DNA of 64,000 bases, taken from positions 310,001-374,000 of the forward strand of contig NZ_SJDT01000001.1 of assembly GCF_004331995.1 (NCBI RefSeq). The letters are read 5' to 3'. Shown here in pieces: positions 44,090-56,467 of the stretch (position 1 is its first letter; each line of letters begins with the position of its first letter). Both the position numbers and the translations under genes were made by a program. The stretch is from Arcanobacterium bovis (lineage in GTDB: Bacteria; Actinomycetota; Actinomycetes; Actinomycetales; Actinomycetaceae). The notes under the pieces are model-generated. The model was given only the letters and a program-made list of their open reading frames with translations, was not told the origin of the DNA and made no database searches.

Positions 44090-45217
44090 ATGGCTACAGT
44101 TACATTCGAAAATGCCACCCGCATTTATCCAGGTTCAGATAAACCTGCAGTTGATTCATTCAATCTTGAAATTAAAGACGGCGAATTCCTCGTTCTCGTT
44201 GGACCCTCCGGTTGCGGAAAATCCACGACGCTGCGCATGCTTGCTGGCCTCGAAGACGTCAATTCCGGCCGCATCTACATTGGTGACCGCGACGTTACCG
44301 ACGTAACTCCAAAAGATCGCGATATTGCGATGGTTTTCCAGAACTACGCGCTCTACCCGCACATGACCGTTGCAGACAATATGGGATTTGCGCTCAAAAT
44401 CGCTGGTGTAGATAAAGAAACGATTCGTTCCCGAGTTGAGGAAGCAGCGAAGATTCTCGACTTGACCGAATATCTTGACCGCAAGCCGAAGGCTCTTTCC
44501 GGTGGTCAGCGTCAGCGTGTGGCTATGGGTCGCGCTATCGTGCGTAAGCCGCAAGTGTTCCTGATGGACGAACCACTCTCGAACCTGGACGCTAAACTCC
44601 GCGTTCAAACCCGCACACAAATCGCATCTTTGCAGCGTGAACTGGGCGTAACCACCGTTTACGTCACCCACGACCAAACCGAAGCGCTCACCATGGGTGA
44701 TCGCATCGCCGTGCTCAAGGACGGAATCTTGCAGCAAGTTGCCAGCCCAGACGAGATGTTTGCCCGCCCGGCAAACGCTTTCGTTGCCGGCTTCATCGGC
44801 TCGCCTGCCATGAACCTTGGCGACTGGCGCGTTGAGGGCACGAACGCCGTCTTCGGTGAAGCGAAGCTCCCGCTTCCAGCACCGGTACGTGCGGCTCTCA
44901 CAAGCGAAGATGCCACACACGTAACGATCGGTCTGCGTCCAGAAGCTTTCGACGTGGTACCAGCCGCCACCGAAGATTCGATTCCGCTCAAGGTAACCTT
45001 CGTTGAGCATCTCGGATCCGATGCCTACATCTATGGAAGCGTTGTGGGAGCCGACGCCGAATCCACGCGTTTCGGTTCAGGTGATGACTCCGAATCGATG
45101 ACGGTACGCGTGTCTCCCGAAACTGTTCCTGCAGCTGGCGATGTAATTTACCTCGCTCCACGCGAGAACTACGTGCACTACTTCTCGGCTGTGAGCGGCA
45201 ACCGCATCGGCAACTGA
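44090..45217 (+). CDS. Sugar ABC importer ATPase, MsmX/UgpC type
   Basis: A 375-residue ATPase from the ATG at 44090 (AAGGGA upstream; a start 15 bp earlier is possible). Walker A GPSGCGKST (38-46), signature LSGGQRQRVAMGRA, Walker B FLMDEPLSNLDAKLR, H-loop YVTHDQTEALTM and a C-terminal TOBE/OB regulatory domain (about 240-375) are all clear. It energises CUT1-type sugar or glycerol-phosphate importers. No permease or binding protein lies nearby, so it is probably a shared ATPase serving several distant importers. Monocistronic, ending in a terminator. Confidence 0.93.
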   Translation: MATVTFENATRIYPGSDKPAVDSFNLEIKDGEFLVLVGPSGCGKSTTLRMLAGLEDVNSGRIYIGDRDVTDVTPKDRDIAMVFQNYALYPHMTVADNMGFALKIAGVDKETIRSRVEEAAKILDLTEYLDRKPKALSGGQRQRVAMGRAIVRKPQVFLMDEPLSNLDAKLRVQTRTQIASLQRELGVTTVYVTHDQTEALTMGDRIAVLKDGILQQVASPDEMFARPANAFVAGFIGSPAMNLGDWRVEGTNAVFGEAKLPLPAPVRAALTSEDATHVTIGLRPEAFDVVPAATEDSIPLKVTFVEHLGSDAYIYGSVVGADAESTRFGSGDDSESMTVRVSPETVPAAGDVIYLAPRENYVHYFSAVSGNRIGN

Positions 45218-45254
45218 GAGAATTAGACGATTAGTTTACTAATCTGAAGCTCAA

Positions 45255-45292
45255 GGGGCGCGGAAGCACGGCACTGTGCACTTCCGCGCCCC
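45255..45292 (+). terminator. Terminator after the sugar ABC ATPase gene
   Basis: GGGGCGCGGAAG and CTTCCGCGCCCC form a 12-bp stem with a 14-nt interior that may pair further (CAC/GTG). It begins 38 bp after the stop. There is no T run. Confidence 0.65.
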
Positions 45293-45365
45293 ACACGCTA
45301 GCGACTCACCACCCAAATACACCGCAAGCACGCTACGCAAACAAGCAGCACAGCAAGGAAATGCG

Positions 45366-46652
45366 ATGACGAACGAACCTGTACCACAGCGCAAAGCGCT
45401 TGAAATCACCTCCGCAGAGGTGCAGTCGGCTCTGCTCGATTTGCCGTGGAATCTGCCACTGCGCGAATGGCCAGATGATATTATCGCAGCTCTCCCCCGC
45501 GGAATTTCGCGCCACGTGGTGCGGTTCGTGAAACTTGACGGCCAAATTCTTGCCGTCAAAGAGATCGGCGAAAGCGTCGCCCATCACGAATACGAGACTC
45601 TGCGGGATCTCAATCGGCTTGAAACGCCCTGCGTCGAGCCGGTGGCGGTAGTCACCCACCGCTACGACGATGCTGGTGAAGCGCTCAACGCCGCACTTGT
45701 GACTCGGCATCTTGCCTTTTCGCTCCCGTATCGCGCAGTGTTTGGGCAGTCGGTGATGCGCCCCGAAACTGTGAAACGCCTGATTGATGCGCTTGCCGTG
45801 CTCATGGTGCGCTTGCACCTCATTGGTTTTTACTGGGGTGACGTTTCACTTTCCAATACGCTTTTCAGGCGCGACGCCGGTGAGTTCGCTGCGTATTTGG
45901 TCGACGCCGAGACGGGCGAGTTGCGTGAACATCTATCCACCAAGAAGCGCGAATACGACGTGGACGTGGCACGCACAAATATCATCGGCGAGCTACTCGA
46001 TCTTCAAGCAGGTGGTGTGCTCGATGAGGATTTTGATTCCATTGCCGTGGGCACTCGTTTCGCTGACCGCTACAGTTCGCTGTGGAATGAACTCACTTCG
46101 GAGGAGTCGTTCAATATCGACGAACGCTGGCGTGTAGACAACCGCATCCGCCGGCTCAATGAGCTGGGATTTGACGTGGCTGAGTTGGCAATGACTGCCG
46201 ACATTTATGGCACGTCGCTGTCGATCAAACCAAAAGTGGTAGATGCCGGGCATTATTCACGCAAGATTATGCGGCTCACCGGGCTTGACGTTGAAGAAAT
46301 GCAGGCTCGACGCATGATGAACGATATTGAATCCTATCGCGCACTCACTGGAAATTCGCAGATGGCGCTATCTATCGTGGCTCACGAATGGATGACCACC
46401 GTGTTTGAACCTACTGTGCGCGCAATCCCGCGCGAACTGCGCGGAAAACTCGAGCCAGCCCAGATCTTTCACGAAATCCTAGATCACCGCTGGTACATCG
46501 CCGAAAATGCCGGACACGACGTGCCCATGCAGGAAGCCGTGCAATCGTATATCGACCAAGTGCTCAAAGATCGTCCCGACGAAGTTGCCTTGCTCGACCT
46601 CAAAGGTTTCGATGAGGATTTCGACGACGACTGGTCCGGTTACATGGCCTAG
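45366..46652 (+). CDS. DUF4032 protein with kinase-like fold
   Basis: A 428-residue cytoplasmic protein from the ATG at 45366 (AAGGAA upstream). The first half looks like a small-molecule kinase: a Lys in GQILAVKEIGES, an Asp/Asn catalytic loop in FYWGDVSLSNTLFRRD and an Asp in AYLVDAETGE. The second half, from about residue 230, is the DUF4032 region (SIKPKVVDAGHYSRKIMRLTG, AQIFHEILDHRWYIAEN). The acidic tail is Asp-rich. The family is widespread in actinobacteria, of unknown substrate. It is probably an enzyme, but activity is unproven. Confidence 0.82.
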   Translation: MTNEPVPQRKALEITSAEVQSALLDLPWNLPLREWPDDIIAALPRGISRHVVRFVKLDGQILAVKEIGESVAHHEYETLRDLNRLETPCVEPVAVVTHRYDDAGEALNAALVTRHLAFSLPYRAVFGQSVMRPETVKRLIDALAVLMVRLHLIGFYWGDVSLSNTLFRRDAGEFAAYLVDAETGELREHLSTKKREYDVDVARTNIIGELLDLQAGGVLDEDFDSIAVGTRFADRYSSLWNELTSEESFNIDERWRVDNRIRRLNELGFDVAELAMTADIYGTSLSIKPKVVDAGHYSRKIMRLTGLDVEEMQARRMMNDIESYRALTGNSQMALSIVAHEWMTTVFEPTVRAIPRELRGKLEPAQIFHEILDHRWYIAENAGHDVPMQEAVQSYIDQVLKDRPDEVALLDLKGFDEDFDDDWSGYMA

Positions 46653-46673
46653 GTGTAGACGTACGCGTTAACA

Positions 46674-46691
46674 AGAATCGTGATCGATTCT
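46674..46691. promoter_or_regulatory. Short perfect hairpin between the DUF4032 gene and the small membrane gene
   Basis: AGAATCG-TGAT-CGATTCT is a 7-bp perfect inverted repeat, 22 bp after the DUF4032 stop and 40 bp before the next start. It could be a weak terminator or an operator. Confidence 0.3.
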
Positions 46692-46730
46692 CATTACATT
46701 TGACGAACCTTGGCTTAGGGAGAGCATAAA

Positions 46731-47006
46731 ATGCCTAAACAAGAAATACTTCGGAAATTACTACTCGGAATTGCCATTGCCGCATACTTTAATGCGGTCA
46801 TTATTGCCTGCTCGTTTGCAAAAGGTTTGGATTTTTCCGAGGCCACTCAAACCTATTTTCCTGCCATGATCTCTTTTGGCATTCTTGGTCTAGTAATTCC
46901 TTTTCTTCCACACAAAAGCACATCTCAGAAAAAGTATCTGCCAGTAATGTTTGGCGTTGCTTCAGGGCTTGTGTTGTTGCTCATCGCCTGGGCTGTGCTG
47001 CTATAA
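46731..47006 (+). CDS. Small membrane protein, unrecognised
   Basis: A 91-residue hydrophobic protein with three likely TM helices (about 9-28, 41-60, 70-90) and basic loops (HKSTSQKKY). GGGAG stands before the ATG, so translation is well supported. I do not recognise the family. Its codon choice and base composition are more AT-rich than the neighbour genes. It lies between the DUF4032 gene and a strong terminator. Confidence 0.7.
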   Translation: MPKQEILRKLLLGIAIAAYFNAVIIACSFAKGLDFSEATQTYFPAMISFGILGLVIPFLPHKSTSQKKYLPVMFGVASGLVLLLIAWAVLL

Positions 47007-47008
47007 AG

Positions 47009-47063
47009 ATTGGTGGCGTGTTGGGGGATGAGACTACGTCTCATCCCCCAACACGCCACCAAT
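47009..47063. terminator. Bidirectional terminator between the small membrane gene and asd
   Basis: ATTGGTGGCGTGTTGGGGG... pairs perfectly over 25 bp with its complement around a 5-nt loop (CTACG). Flanking T/A bases are modest, but the stem is one of the strongest in the window and lies between convergent genes. Confidence 0.85.
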
Positions 47064-47101
47064 GTCTAGTTCAGCTAAATATATTCTAAGAAACGAGCGA
47101 A

Positions 47102-49422
<2,321 letters not shown>

Positions 49423-49545
49423 GAGCATCCCTCCTCGGTGTTGGAGACAATACTAAATCTGCGCAGTGAACATCGGCTGTACTATCCAATTTGTGGACAC
49501 CTCTGGTGGACACATCGGCAAGCATCTAGCCGCAGTTACGTGCTT

Positions 49546-50175
49546 TCAGGAATCGAGTTCGCTCATCGGGGTGTGAAGCCGCTGCCGGCCTTCCAAAGCG
49601 CGCGAAATAGTGATCTCATCGGCGTATTCAAGATCGCCCCCAACAGGCAAACCGGATGCAAGCCGCGAAACCACTACGCCCATATGCGAAAGATTCAGAG
49701 AAAGATACGTGGCCGTGGCTTCGCCTTCAACGTTTGGATCCATTGCCAAAATAACCTCTTTGACCTCGCCAGAAGCGAGTCGCGCATAAAGTTCACGGAT
49801 TCGAAGATTCTCCGGGCCCACGCCGCCGATGGGGTCAATCGCGCCGCCAAGCACGTGGTATCGACCACGGTATTCGCGGGCACGCTCGATTGCAACGATA
49901 TCGCGCGATTCTTCTACCACGCAGATCACTGAGTCTAGTCGGCGCGGATCAGAGCAGATTCGGCATACGTCAGTTTCCGTCACGTTGCCGCATATCGTGC
50001 AGAACTTGACCTTGAGTTTCACCGCCTGCAGAGCCTCGACCAGCGCCTGCACCTCGGAATCGTCCACTTCCAGGAGGTGGAATGCGATGCGCTGTGCTCC
50101 TTTTGGCCCTACACCAGGAAGTCTGCCGAGTTCATCGATGAGTTCTTGGACTGCTCCATCGTAAACTCCAGCCAT
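49546..50175 (-). CDS. recR: Recombination mediator RecR
   Basis: A 209-residue protein acting with RecF/RecO to load RecA at gaps. Helix-hairpin-helix ([20 protein letters not shown]), a C4 zinc finger (Cys59, 62, 71, 74), a Toprim domain ([30 protein letters not shown]) and the C-terminal Walker-B-like segment are intact. It overlaps dnaX by one base (TAATG), the usual dnaX-recR coupling. Confidence 0.96.
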   Translation of the reverse strand: MAGVYDGAVQELIDELGRLPGVGPKGAQRIAFHLLEVDDSEVQALVEALQAVKLKVKFCTICGNVTETDVCRICSDPRRLDSVICVVEESRDIVAIERAREYRGRYHVLGGAIDPIGGVGPENLRIRELYARLASGEVKEVILAMDPNVEGEATATYLSLNLSHMGVVVSRLASGLPVGGDLEYADEITISRALEGRQRLHTPMSELDS

Positions 50176-53081
50176 TAAGCACCTGCCTCGTGTGAAATCT
50201 CTTCGATAACCTTCGCATCAAACTTGTCTAAGACTACATTGATTCCAACCAAATTAGATTGCGAAATCTCCGGATCGTCTAAAGAAACCTCGTCCCAATC
50301 CGATTCCGGCTTCGCTGGCATCGGATTTTCAATGCTCTGTGCAGTATTTTCACGCTCAACAGACGCCTCGCTCGCAAAATGTGAACTCTGGAACGCAAGC
50401 CTTTCTGGTTCAGTTTCGCGCGCAAAACTCGGCTTGAGTGGCGGTGGGGCAGGCATGTTTTGCGCATAGAACGGCACGTTCGGGCTCGCTTGCGGCGTTT
50501 CTTGAGGCTTTGCTACTGGTGTTACCGCTTGCTCATTTACCTGCGGCATCTCTTGTGGCGACGACGACGTTCGCTCCGGTACTGATGCCCGCCTGCTTTC
50601 GTTTGAGACGGGCGCCGAAACACCTTCTACCTCAAGTGCCAGCGCAGGCTCCTCATGATCTGCCACTTCGCCTAACTCGGAGTCAGCTCCCACTCGCACC
50701 TCGGGGATTGCAATTCCGTCGACGAGTGGAGCGAGCACCCCTGCTGGATCGGCAGTAGCGTCGTCGTTCCCTTCTGCCTGTGCGACGTCACACGACGGAT
50801 CATAAGCCGGATCGTTCGCTGGATATTCGTACGTGTCGTCTTCGAATTCATCTGGCTCTCGAAGATATTCCGAGGTTATAGGCTCACGAGGGCTGGAAGT
50901 AGCCGTGCTCCCGCCGGCAGTTGGCTCGGCGGTTGGCATCTGTGCAGCTGGCATTGCACCTGATCGGACAGCCGGCGTAGCAATTGTGCGCGCATCGGAC
51001 GATGTAGAAGCGTGTTCAGCTGGCGTGTTCTTTGCTCCGCTGGTCTCGTTCCCACTCGTGCCCTGCGGAGCTTCAACTTTTGGGGGGCGTTCACCCGAAT
51101 CTGCGCTGGCAGGTGTGCCATTAGTTTTCCTAAAATCGGCATCCCACGCCACGGAATCTGCCGCAGTATTGTGTACCCCGTCGTCTCCCGCTGGAGGATT
51201 AGCGAGCTTATCTGGCGGAACGAACCGACCTTCGCAGCGCGTTTTCAACCCAGTTTCATCAAAGACGGCGTGCGCCAGCGCGAAAATCGTGGGATGGCTG
51301 AAATTAAACACCCGCGCGGATTCATCGTCCACGAAGCCCACCACAATAACATTGTTTTCAAAGCTCACTGCACCAGTTGAGGTAGCAAGCACCTGTGCGG
51401 CCTCTGGATTCTCCGAAGTTTTCGCAATGATTGCGGTCCACTTCGCCTGGATGCGTTCCAGATCGGACAGCTCACGTGGCGCGGCGGCAGGTGAATTCTC
51501 AGGTACTGGCGCTGCGGTAGTAGGTTTTGGAGTTTGAGCAGTTTCCGACGCCGATTTAGCTTGCGGAGCCGCGATAGCGCCCGTAGCCGACTCGGTGTTC
51601 GCAGTCGACTCGGCATTAGTAGCCGGCTGAGCTGCCGGTTTTTCAACGGCAGCAAACGACGGCATTGGTTGGCGGCGCGGATCCACCACAGGTTTATGCG
51701 CAGGTTCGGCTGCTGTTTGCGAGACAGAAGGAGCTGGAGAAGGAACTTGGGCCGATGCGCCAATATTAGGCGCGCCTGGCATACTTGGCACGTTCGGAAC
51801 GCTTGGCATGTTCGGCATATTTGGCATCGGCCGAGCAACGCCGCTGGCAGAAGTACCAGCACCGCTCGCGGGTGCAGGCGCACTACCCATTGCACCACTC
51901 GGTGCAGTACCAGATACACTCCCGCCCGCTACGTTCCCACTCGATACTGGCTGCGTAGGAACAACTGGCGCCACGGCGTCGGCCTGCGCCACAATCAAAC
52001 GCGCACAGAGCAACTCGAGCTGCAAACGCGGCGCAGTTGCTCCCGCCATCGTCGATAGCGCCTCGTTGACGAGGTCAGCCGAGCGAGAAGCGCGACGTGC
52101 TCCCAGCTCCTGAGCTTGCTGCACCATCAATGCATACTGATCATCAGGCACCGAAACGAAAACATCGTGCACGGATTCTCCCGCGAGCGCAATAATCACC
52201 AAGTCGCGCAGGCGTTGTAAGAGGTCTTCGACGAAGCGGCGCGGATCGTGACCCGAACGCACCACAGCGTCCACCACAGCGAACAAAGCTGCACCATCTT
52301 GAGCCGAGATAGCTCGCACAGTCTCGTCAAGCAAGGACGCAGACGTGTAACCCAGCAACGCAACGGCAGATTCGTAATCGAGCGTGACGCCGTCGGAACC
52401 ACCAATGATTTGGTCAAGCACCGACAGCGTATCGCGCACCGAACCAGTACCCGCACGAACTACCAAAGAAAGGAGATCGTGACCAGCGGTAATATTCTCG
52501 TGCGCACACAGCTGAGCCAAGTAATTCTCCAAGACCGGCGGCGGAACAAGCCGGAACGGATAATGATGGGTGCGCGAACGAATCGTGCCAATCACCTTTT
52601 CCGGCTCTGTAGTAGCAAAAATGAATTTCACATGTGGAGGCGGCTCTTCCACCAGCTTCAAAAGCGCGTTAAATCCCTGGTTAGACACCATGTGGGCTTC
52701 GTCGATGATGAAAATCTTGAACCGATCACGAACCGGAGCAAACCCAGCCTGTTCGCGCAGCTCACGCGCGTCGTCCACACCACCGTGCGAGGCGGCGTCG
52801 AGCTCAACCACGTCAAGCGAACCAGAACCGTCACGGGAAAGCTCCCGGCATGATTCACATACGCCACAAGGGGTATCGGTTGGGTATTCTGCACAGTTCA
52901 AAGCACGAGCAAGAATGCGAGCCGAGGTAGTTTTACCACAACCGCGCGGGCCAGAAAATAGGTAGGCATGAGTTGTTCGCCCTGCTTCCAGGGCTGCCAT
53001 CAGCGGTTCAGTTACGTGTTCCTGACCTATAACTTCTTGAAAAGTCTGCGGACGATAACGGCGATACAGGGCAATACTCAC
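50175..53081 (-). CDS. dnaX: DNA polymerase III subunit gamma/tau
   Basis: A 968-residue clamp-loader subunit. AAA+ module (about 1-235): Walker [10 protein letters not shown] (44-52), zinc Cys 63, 72, 75, 78, Walker [10 protein letters not shown] and the sensor segment [16 protein letters not shown]. Domain III follows (about 235-365). From about residue 375 on, Pro/Ala/Ser/Thr-rich low complexity (e.g. [18 protein letters not shown]) alternates with a conserved block about 540-640 ([22 protein letters not shown], in part). The last 300 residues are acidic and probably disordered. Long for the family. No slippery A-run that would give a short gamma form was seen. Confidence 0.96.
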   Translation of the reverse strand: MSIALYRRYRPQTFQEVIGQEHVTEPLMAALEAGRTTHAYLFSGPRGCGKTTSARILARALNCAEYPTDTPCGVCESCRELSRDGSGSLDVVELDAASHGGVDDARELREQAGFAPVRDRFKIFIIDEAHMVSNQGFNALLKLVEEPPPHVKFIFATTEPEKVIGTIRSRTHHYPFRLVPPPVLENYLAQLCAHENITAGHDLLSLVVRAGTGSVRDTLSVLDQIIGGSDGVTLDYESAVALLGYTSASLLDETVRAISAQDGAALFAVVDAVVRSGHDPRRFVEDLLQRLRDLVIIALAGESVHDVFVSVPDDQYALMVQQAQELGARRASRSADLVNEALSTMAGATAPRLQLELLCARLIVAQADAVAPVVPTQPVSSGNVAGGSVSGTAPSGAMGSAPAPASGAGTSASGVARPMPNMPNMPSVPNVPSMPGAPNIGASAQVPSPAPSVSQTAAEPAHKPVVDPRRQPMPSFAAVEKPAAQPATNAESTANTESATGAIAAPQAKSASETAQTPKPTTAAPVPENSPAAAPRELSDLERIQAKWTAIIAKTSENPEAAQVLATSTGAVSFENNVIVVGFVDDESARVFNFSHPTIFALAHAVFDETGLKTRCEGRFVPPDKLANPPAGDDGVHNTAADSVAWDADFRKTNGTPASADSGERPPKVEAPQGTSGNETSGAKNTPAEHASTSSDARTIATPAVRSGAMPAAQMPTAEPTAGGSTATSSPREPITSEYLREPDEFEDDTYEYPANDPAYDPSCDVAQAEGNDDATADPAGVLAPLVDGIAIPEVRVGADSELGEVADHEEPALALEVEGVSAPVSNESRRASVPERTSSSPQEMPQVNEQAVTPVAKPQETPQASPNVPFYAQNMPAPPPLKPSFARETEPERLAFQSSHFASEASVERENTAQSIENPMPAKPESDWDEVSLDDPEISQSNLVGINVVLDKFDAKVIEEISHEAGA

Positions 53082-53180
53082 GCCCTCTAGTCTACTTCAA
53101 TTAGGCGACGCCCGTTAGCCGCTACGAAGTTCTGTGGAGAATTTCGAGGTGATCGTTGGCGGGCTGAGATTTGTGGAAAA

Positions 53181-54236
53181 TCAGCGCAGAATCGTTACTT
53201 CACGCTCAAGACCAGTATCAACTGTGATATTCAACGGTGAAGGATCGACGCCGTTACGCACCATCTCCCAGCCCAGAGCAGCGATCATCGCGCCATTATC
53301 AGTGCAGTAGCGAATCGGCGGGATACGCACGGTGATACCACGCTTAGCAGCGCGTTCTTCAGCAAGTGCACGCAGCCGGGAATTTGCCGAGAAGCCGCCA
53401 CCGATCACCAAAGTATCGCAATCGTTGAGCTCACACGCCTTAATAGCCTTGCCGACCAGCGAATCAGCCACCGCCTCAGAAAAACCAGCAGCAATATCAG
53501 CTTTCGGAATTTCCTCGCCGCGCTGCTGAAGCCCTTCGATGTGCCGCGCCACCGCCGTCTTCAATCCTGAGAAGGAGTAATCGTACTGGTGGAGAGCTTG
53601 GTTCTTGCCGGAGGTTAAACCACGCGGGAAACGGATCGCAGTTGGATCGCCTTCCTTCGCGAGTCGATCAACGTGCGGACCGCCTGGGTACGGAAGCCCA
53701 AGGAGACGACCAACCTTGTCGAAAGCCTCACCAGCGGCGTCGTCCAAAGTTCCGCCAAGTTCGACGACGTCGGACACAATATTCTTGATGAGCAGCAGGT
53801 GCGAGTGCCCACCGGAAACCACCAGACCCACGAATTTCTCAGGGAAATCACCATGAACGAGTTCGTCCACCGCGATGTGTCCGATAATATGATTGACGCC
53901 GTAAAAAGGCTTCCCGAGAGCCAGCGCGAGGGCTTTAGCTGCCGAAACACCTACCGTAAGCGGACCAACAAGACCAGGACCTGCGGTTGCGGCAACCGCA
54001 TCGACGTCGGCCAAAGTGACGCCCGCCTTTTCCAAAGCAGCGTCGAGAGTCGGAACGAAAGATTCTAGGTGAGCACGGGAGGCAATCTCAGGAATAATGC
54101 CACCATAACGTGCATATTCGTCCATTGACGTTGCAGTGACATCGGCGAGAAGTTCACCATTGCGCACCAGCGCCACACCAGTTTCATCGCAGGACGTTTC
54201 GATACCTAAAACAAGTTCATTCACGGTGTCCATCAT
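53181..54236 (-). CDS. tsaD: tRNA threonylcarbamoyladenosine transferase TsaD
   Basis: A 351-residue protein that transfers threonylcarbamoyl to A37 of ANN-reading tRNAs with TsaB/TsaE. ASKHA fold with [12 protein letters not shown], the iron ligands His116 and His120 in NHIIGH, and [11 protein letters not shown]. The C-terminal [10 protein letters not shown] motif is present. Start is uncertain by a few codons: ATG-ATG here or an in-frame GTG four codons in. No other tsa gene is adjacent. Confidence 0.95.
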   Translation of the reverse strand: MMDTVNELVLGIETSCDETGVALVRNGELLADVTATSMDEYARYGGIIPEIASRAHLESFVPTLDAALEKAGVTLADVDAVAATAGPGLVGPLTVGVSAAKALALALGKPFYGVNHIIGHIAVDELVHGDFPEKFVGLVVSGGHSHLLLIKNIVSDVVELGGTLDDAAGEAFDKVGRLLGLPYPGGPHVDRLAKEGDPTAIRFPRGLTSGKNQALHQYDYSFSGLKTAVARHIEGLQQRGEEIPKADIAAGFSEAVADSLVGKAIKACELNDCDTLVIGGGFSANSRLRALAEERAAKRGITVRIPPIRYCTDNGAMIAALGWEMVRNGVDPSPLNITVDTGLEREVTILR

Positions 54237-54391
54237 AATGCGGCGCGGGATTTGTAGCCACCGACGTGGGGGTGATGTTCACGTAATGCTCAGCGGCGAG
54301 AGCGTGAGAAGTTTGGAGTTGGTGGCGAGGCTTGGTAAGCACCGAAAGCAACCACCCTCAGCAAGAGGAGAAGAGTACAGATGTTAGATAC

Positions 54392-54480
54392 AGGACGCCC
54401 CACGCACCCGCCAGAGCTCCCGTGCCCTTGCTGCATTCCTGCCCTGGGGGATTCCGAAAGATGACGCCACGTGGGGAGTC
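54392..54480 (-). ncRNA. ffs: Small bacterial signal recognition particle RNA
   Basis: On the minus strand, the conserved apical loop region reads CCAGGGCAGGAATGCAGCAAG, split as CCAGGGCAGGAA and TGCAGCAAGGGCA, matching the symmetric and asymmetric loops of 4.5S RNA. The ends CCCCACGT and GCGTGGGG close a long hairpin. Length near 90 nt. It binds Ffh for co-translational targeting. Exact ends are estimates. Confidence 0.85.
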
Positions 54481-54660
54481 GTGACTATCCTATATGAGCG
54501 ACGAAGATTTAGCCAAACCTGCAAAATTGGCGAAATGCTGGGCACAAACCTAACGCAAGCGGCGATATGAGACACAAAACACCGCCGTCATCCAGAAATT
54601 AATTTTCAAAAACAGGCATCGAACAAGTACACTATTCGGGTATGCTCTTGTGAGCTACAC

Positions 54661-54745
54661 GGAGGTATCGCCTAGTGGCCTATGGCGCACGCTTGGAAAG
54701 CGTGTTGGGTGCAAGCCCTCGGGGGTTCGAATCCCCCTACCTCCG
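54661..54745 (+). tRNA. tRNA-Ser (anticodon GGA)
   Basis: Acceptor GGAGGTA/TACCTCC, anticodon loop TTGGAAA (GGA), a long variable arm (TTGGGTGCAAGCCCTC) and T arm GGGGGTTCGAATCCCCC. 85 nt, discriminator G, CCA not encoded. A terminator follows at once. Confidence 0.97.
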
Positions 54746-54751
54746 CAGTTG

Positions 54752-54783
54752 CCTGCTGACGCGGATCATTTCGCATCAGCAGG
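54752..54783 (+). terminator. Terminator of tRNA-Ser
   Basis: CCTGCTGA..GCG/CGC..TCAGCAGG stem followed by TTTTTTGTTTTTC. A textbook Rho-independent terminator 7 bp after the tRNA. Confidence 0.92.
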
Positions 54784-55128
54784 TTTTTTGTTTTTCTAAG
54801 CGCAGCCGCCTTCGCATTTTCATATCACACCAATGCCGGTAGTATAATGCACCACATTTTTAACACATGCCCAGACGTTCAAATCCAAGCACCCCGAGAG
54901 CAAGATATTTCACCCACACCTAAAACGGCTTTCTTACCGGCAAACTCACACTACAAAGCTATGAATAAATCCGCCATTCGCACCTCAAAAGAAGCAGATT
55001 TATAAGACACTCTACCCAGATTTTTATAAAAGCCGAGCAAAATAACCAAATTATCCGTGACACTTTACCTTGAGCTATGCTACATTTTATTACAACCAGT
55101 ACTAAACGAGCACGTATGGAATATTGTT
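54784..55128. other. AT-rich spacer before the HTH regulator gene
   Basis: A 345-bp region more AT-rich than neighbours, with no recognised gene. It should hold the promoter of the regulator gene; TTACCTTGAG and TATGCT/TACATT near 55068-55085 are possible boxes but not convincing. Confidence 0.35.
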
Positions 55129-55707
55129 ATGAAATTGTCTGAAATCCAAAAATCAATCTTGAGCTACCTCCAACAAAAAGAGGATTGGGCAACGATTGTA
55201 GAAATTGCGGACACCCTTGAAGTTCACCCCAACTCAGCTCGTAGTGCTGTTACAAAGCTAACCAACGGTGGAATGCTTGAACGTAGCCAACAGCGCGACG
55301 GCAAAAAAGGTCGCCCCACGTTTGTGTTCCGCGCTCGCACCGGCCGTTTCCCGGTGTTGCGCGAGGCAATCGCAACGATTGAGCATTCGTCTGAACAGGA
55401 AAAAGCGATCGTCGAAGCCTTAATTAGCGGCAAATACGAAGGCATTCTCGAAAATGAAGAAGATTTGATGTCCGCGATCATGGACTTCCTCGCCAAAATC
55501 GATATCGAATGCTACGAGGAAGACGGCAAGGTCTATGTATCATCGTGTCCATTACGCAATGGCGATGATATTCCTGGATTCACCTGCAGAATGCACCGCA
55601 TGATTATCCAACAAGCTGTTGGCAAGCGTGGAACCGTGATGCTAAGTCCAGTTCGTGTAGACGGCGAATGCCGCCTTTCTGTGCGCGAAACAAAAATGTC
55701 GGCGTGA
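55129..55707 (+). CDS. Winged-helix regulator with C-terminal cysteines (COG2345-like)
   Basis: A 192-residue regulator from the ATG 55129 (MKLSEIQKSILSYLQQKE); the frame is open 24 codons upstream and no clear ribosome site is seen. N-terminal winged helix (about 1-75; VVEIADTLEVHPNSARSAVTKL-like IVEIADTLEVHPNSARSAV, GRPTFVFRA). The C-terminal half has Cys in SSCPLRNGDDI, FTCRMHRMIIQQAVG and GECRLSV, a layout like the cofactor-binding region of predicted ArsR-like/SufR-type regulators, where the Cys hold an iron-sulfur cluster. Target genes are unknown; the LytR_C gene follows 42 bp on and may be co-transcribed. Confidence 0.75.
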   Translation: MKLSEIQKSILSYLQQKEDWATIVEIADTLEVHPNSARSAVTKLTNGGMLERSQQRDGKKGRPTFVFRARTGRFPVLREAIATIEHSSEQEKAIVEALISGKYEGILENEEDLMSAIMDFLAKIDIECYEEDGKVYVSSCPLRNGDDIPGFTCRMHRMIIQQAVGKRGTVMLSPVRVDGECRLSVRETKMSA

Positions 55708-55749
55708 TTCCTCTCCCCACGAGCGCCTTCACTAGGCTAGATTTATTCC

Positions 55750-56334
55750 GTGAACGAAAGACTTTCTGAAAGCAAAGCGCGATCTGAGTATCGGAAAAAA
55801 ATCCACGAGCGCCAAGTGCTACTTTTCGGCATTATCGGTGCAGTGATGCTTTTTCTGCTCTTGATCAATACCCTATTTTCGACGGGCCTCGTGCCGTTCC
55901 CTTTCAAGCATGACTTTTCACGTAAAGAGGGCGTGACGCTCGTTTACCCCTGCGCGAACGACGACGCAAAGCCAGCTGACTTGAAAACGATTCCGGCGCG
56001 AGTGTTCAACGCAAGCGGAAAATCAGGTGTTGCCAAGCAAGTAAGCGACGCACTCAAAGCCCGTGGCGTACAGGTTTCTGCTACGGCAAACTGGGATGGC
56101 GAAGCGAAGGTTTCCGAATCGACTCGTATCCTCACCGGCGTTGATGGCATTAACAATGCCTATACACTACGCGCATTTTTCCCGCAGTCGAAGATCGTTT
56201 TTGATAGCACGCTCAAGTCTGAGATCGTTGATGTTGTGATTGGCGAGGGTTGGCAGGAAATGCACGCTCAACCCACCGAGCAAGACTTCCTTGAAGCGAT
56301 GAAGTCTCAAGAAAAGTGCACGAAGGATCTGTAG
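55750..56334 (+). CDS. Membrane protein with LytR C-terminal domain (second copy)
   Basis: A 194-residue protein starting at GTG 55750. One TM helix (about 24-47, LFGIIGAVMLFLLLINTLF), then an outer domain with the LytR_C signature ARVFNASGKSGVAKQVSDAL (about 82-101) and VDVVIGEGW. Two Cys (in YPCANDD and QEKCTKDL) flank the domain and could pair. Probably linked to wall polymer attachment, like the protein at 18029-18700, but without the Ser-rich linker. Confidence 0.78.
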   Translation: MNERLSESKARSEYRKKIHERQVLLFGIIGAVMLFLLLINTLFSTGLVPFPFKHDFSRKEGVTLVYPCANDDAKPADLKTIPARVFNASGKSGVAKQVSDALKARGVQVSATANWDGEAKVSESTRILTGVDGINNAYTLRAFFPQSKIVFDSTLKSEIVDVVIGEGWQEMHAQPTEQDFLEAMKSQEKCTKDL

Positions 56335-56410
56335 TAGTCTGTAAAGCCTCGCTCTTGAGCTAAACACAGCTATTAACATTTCACCTGCATGTTTTATTTG
56401 CTTACTAGCA

Positions 56411-56446
56411 CTGGGGGTGTACATCATTCATGATGTACACCCCCAG
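56411..56446. terminator. Terminator between the LytR_C gene and the uracil permease gene
   Basis: CTGGGGGTGTACATCA-TTCA-TGATGTACACCCCCAG is a 16-bp perfect stem with a 4-nt loop between convergent genes. T runs are absent on both sides. Confidence 0.7.
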
Positions 56447-56467
56447 CCACACTAGCCAGTGCCTAAT

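Noticed and set aside
44156-45010. Long minus-strand frame inside the sugar ATPase gene
   Set aside because: The plus-strand ATPase has all Walker and signature motifs; the antisense frame has none.
55077-55143. Short ORF (ATG at about 55078) overlapping the HTH gene start
   Set aside because: No ribosome site and no striking composition; most likely chance in AT-rich DNA.
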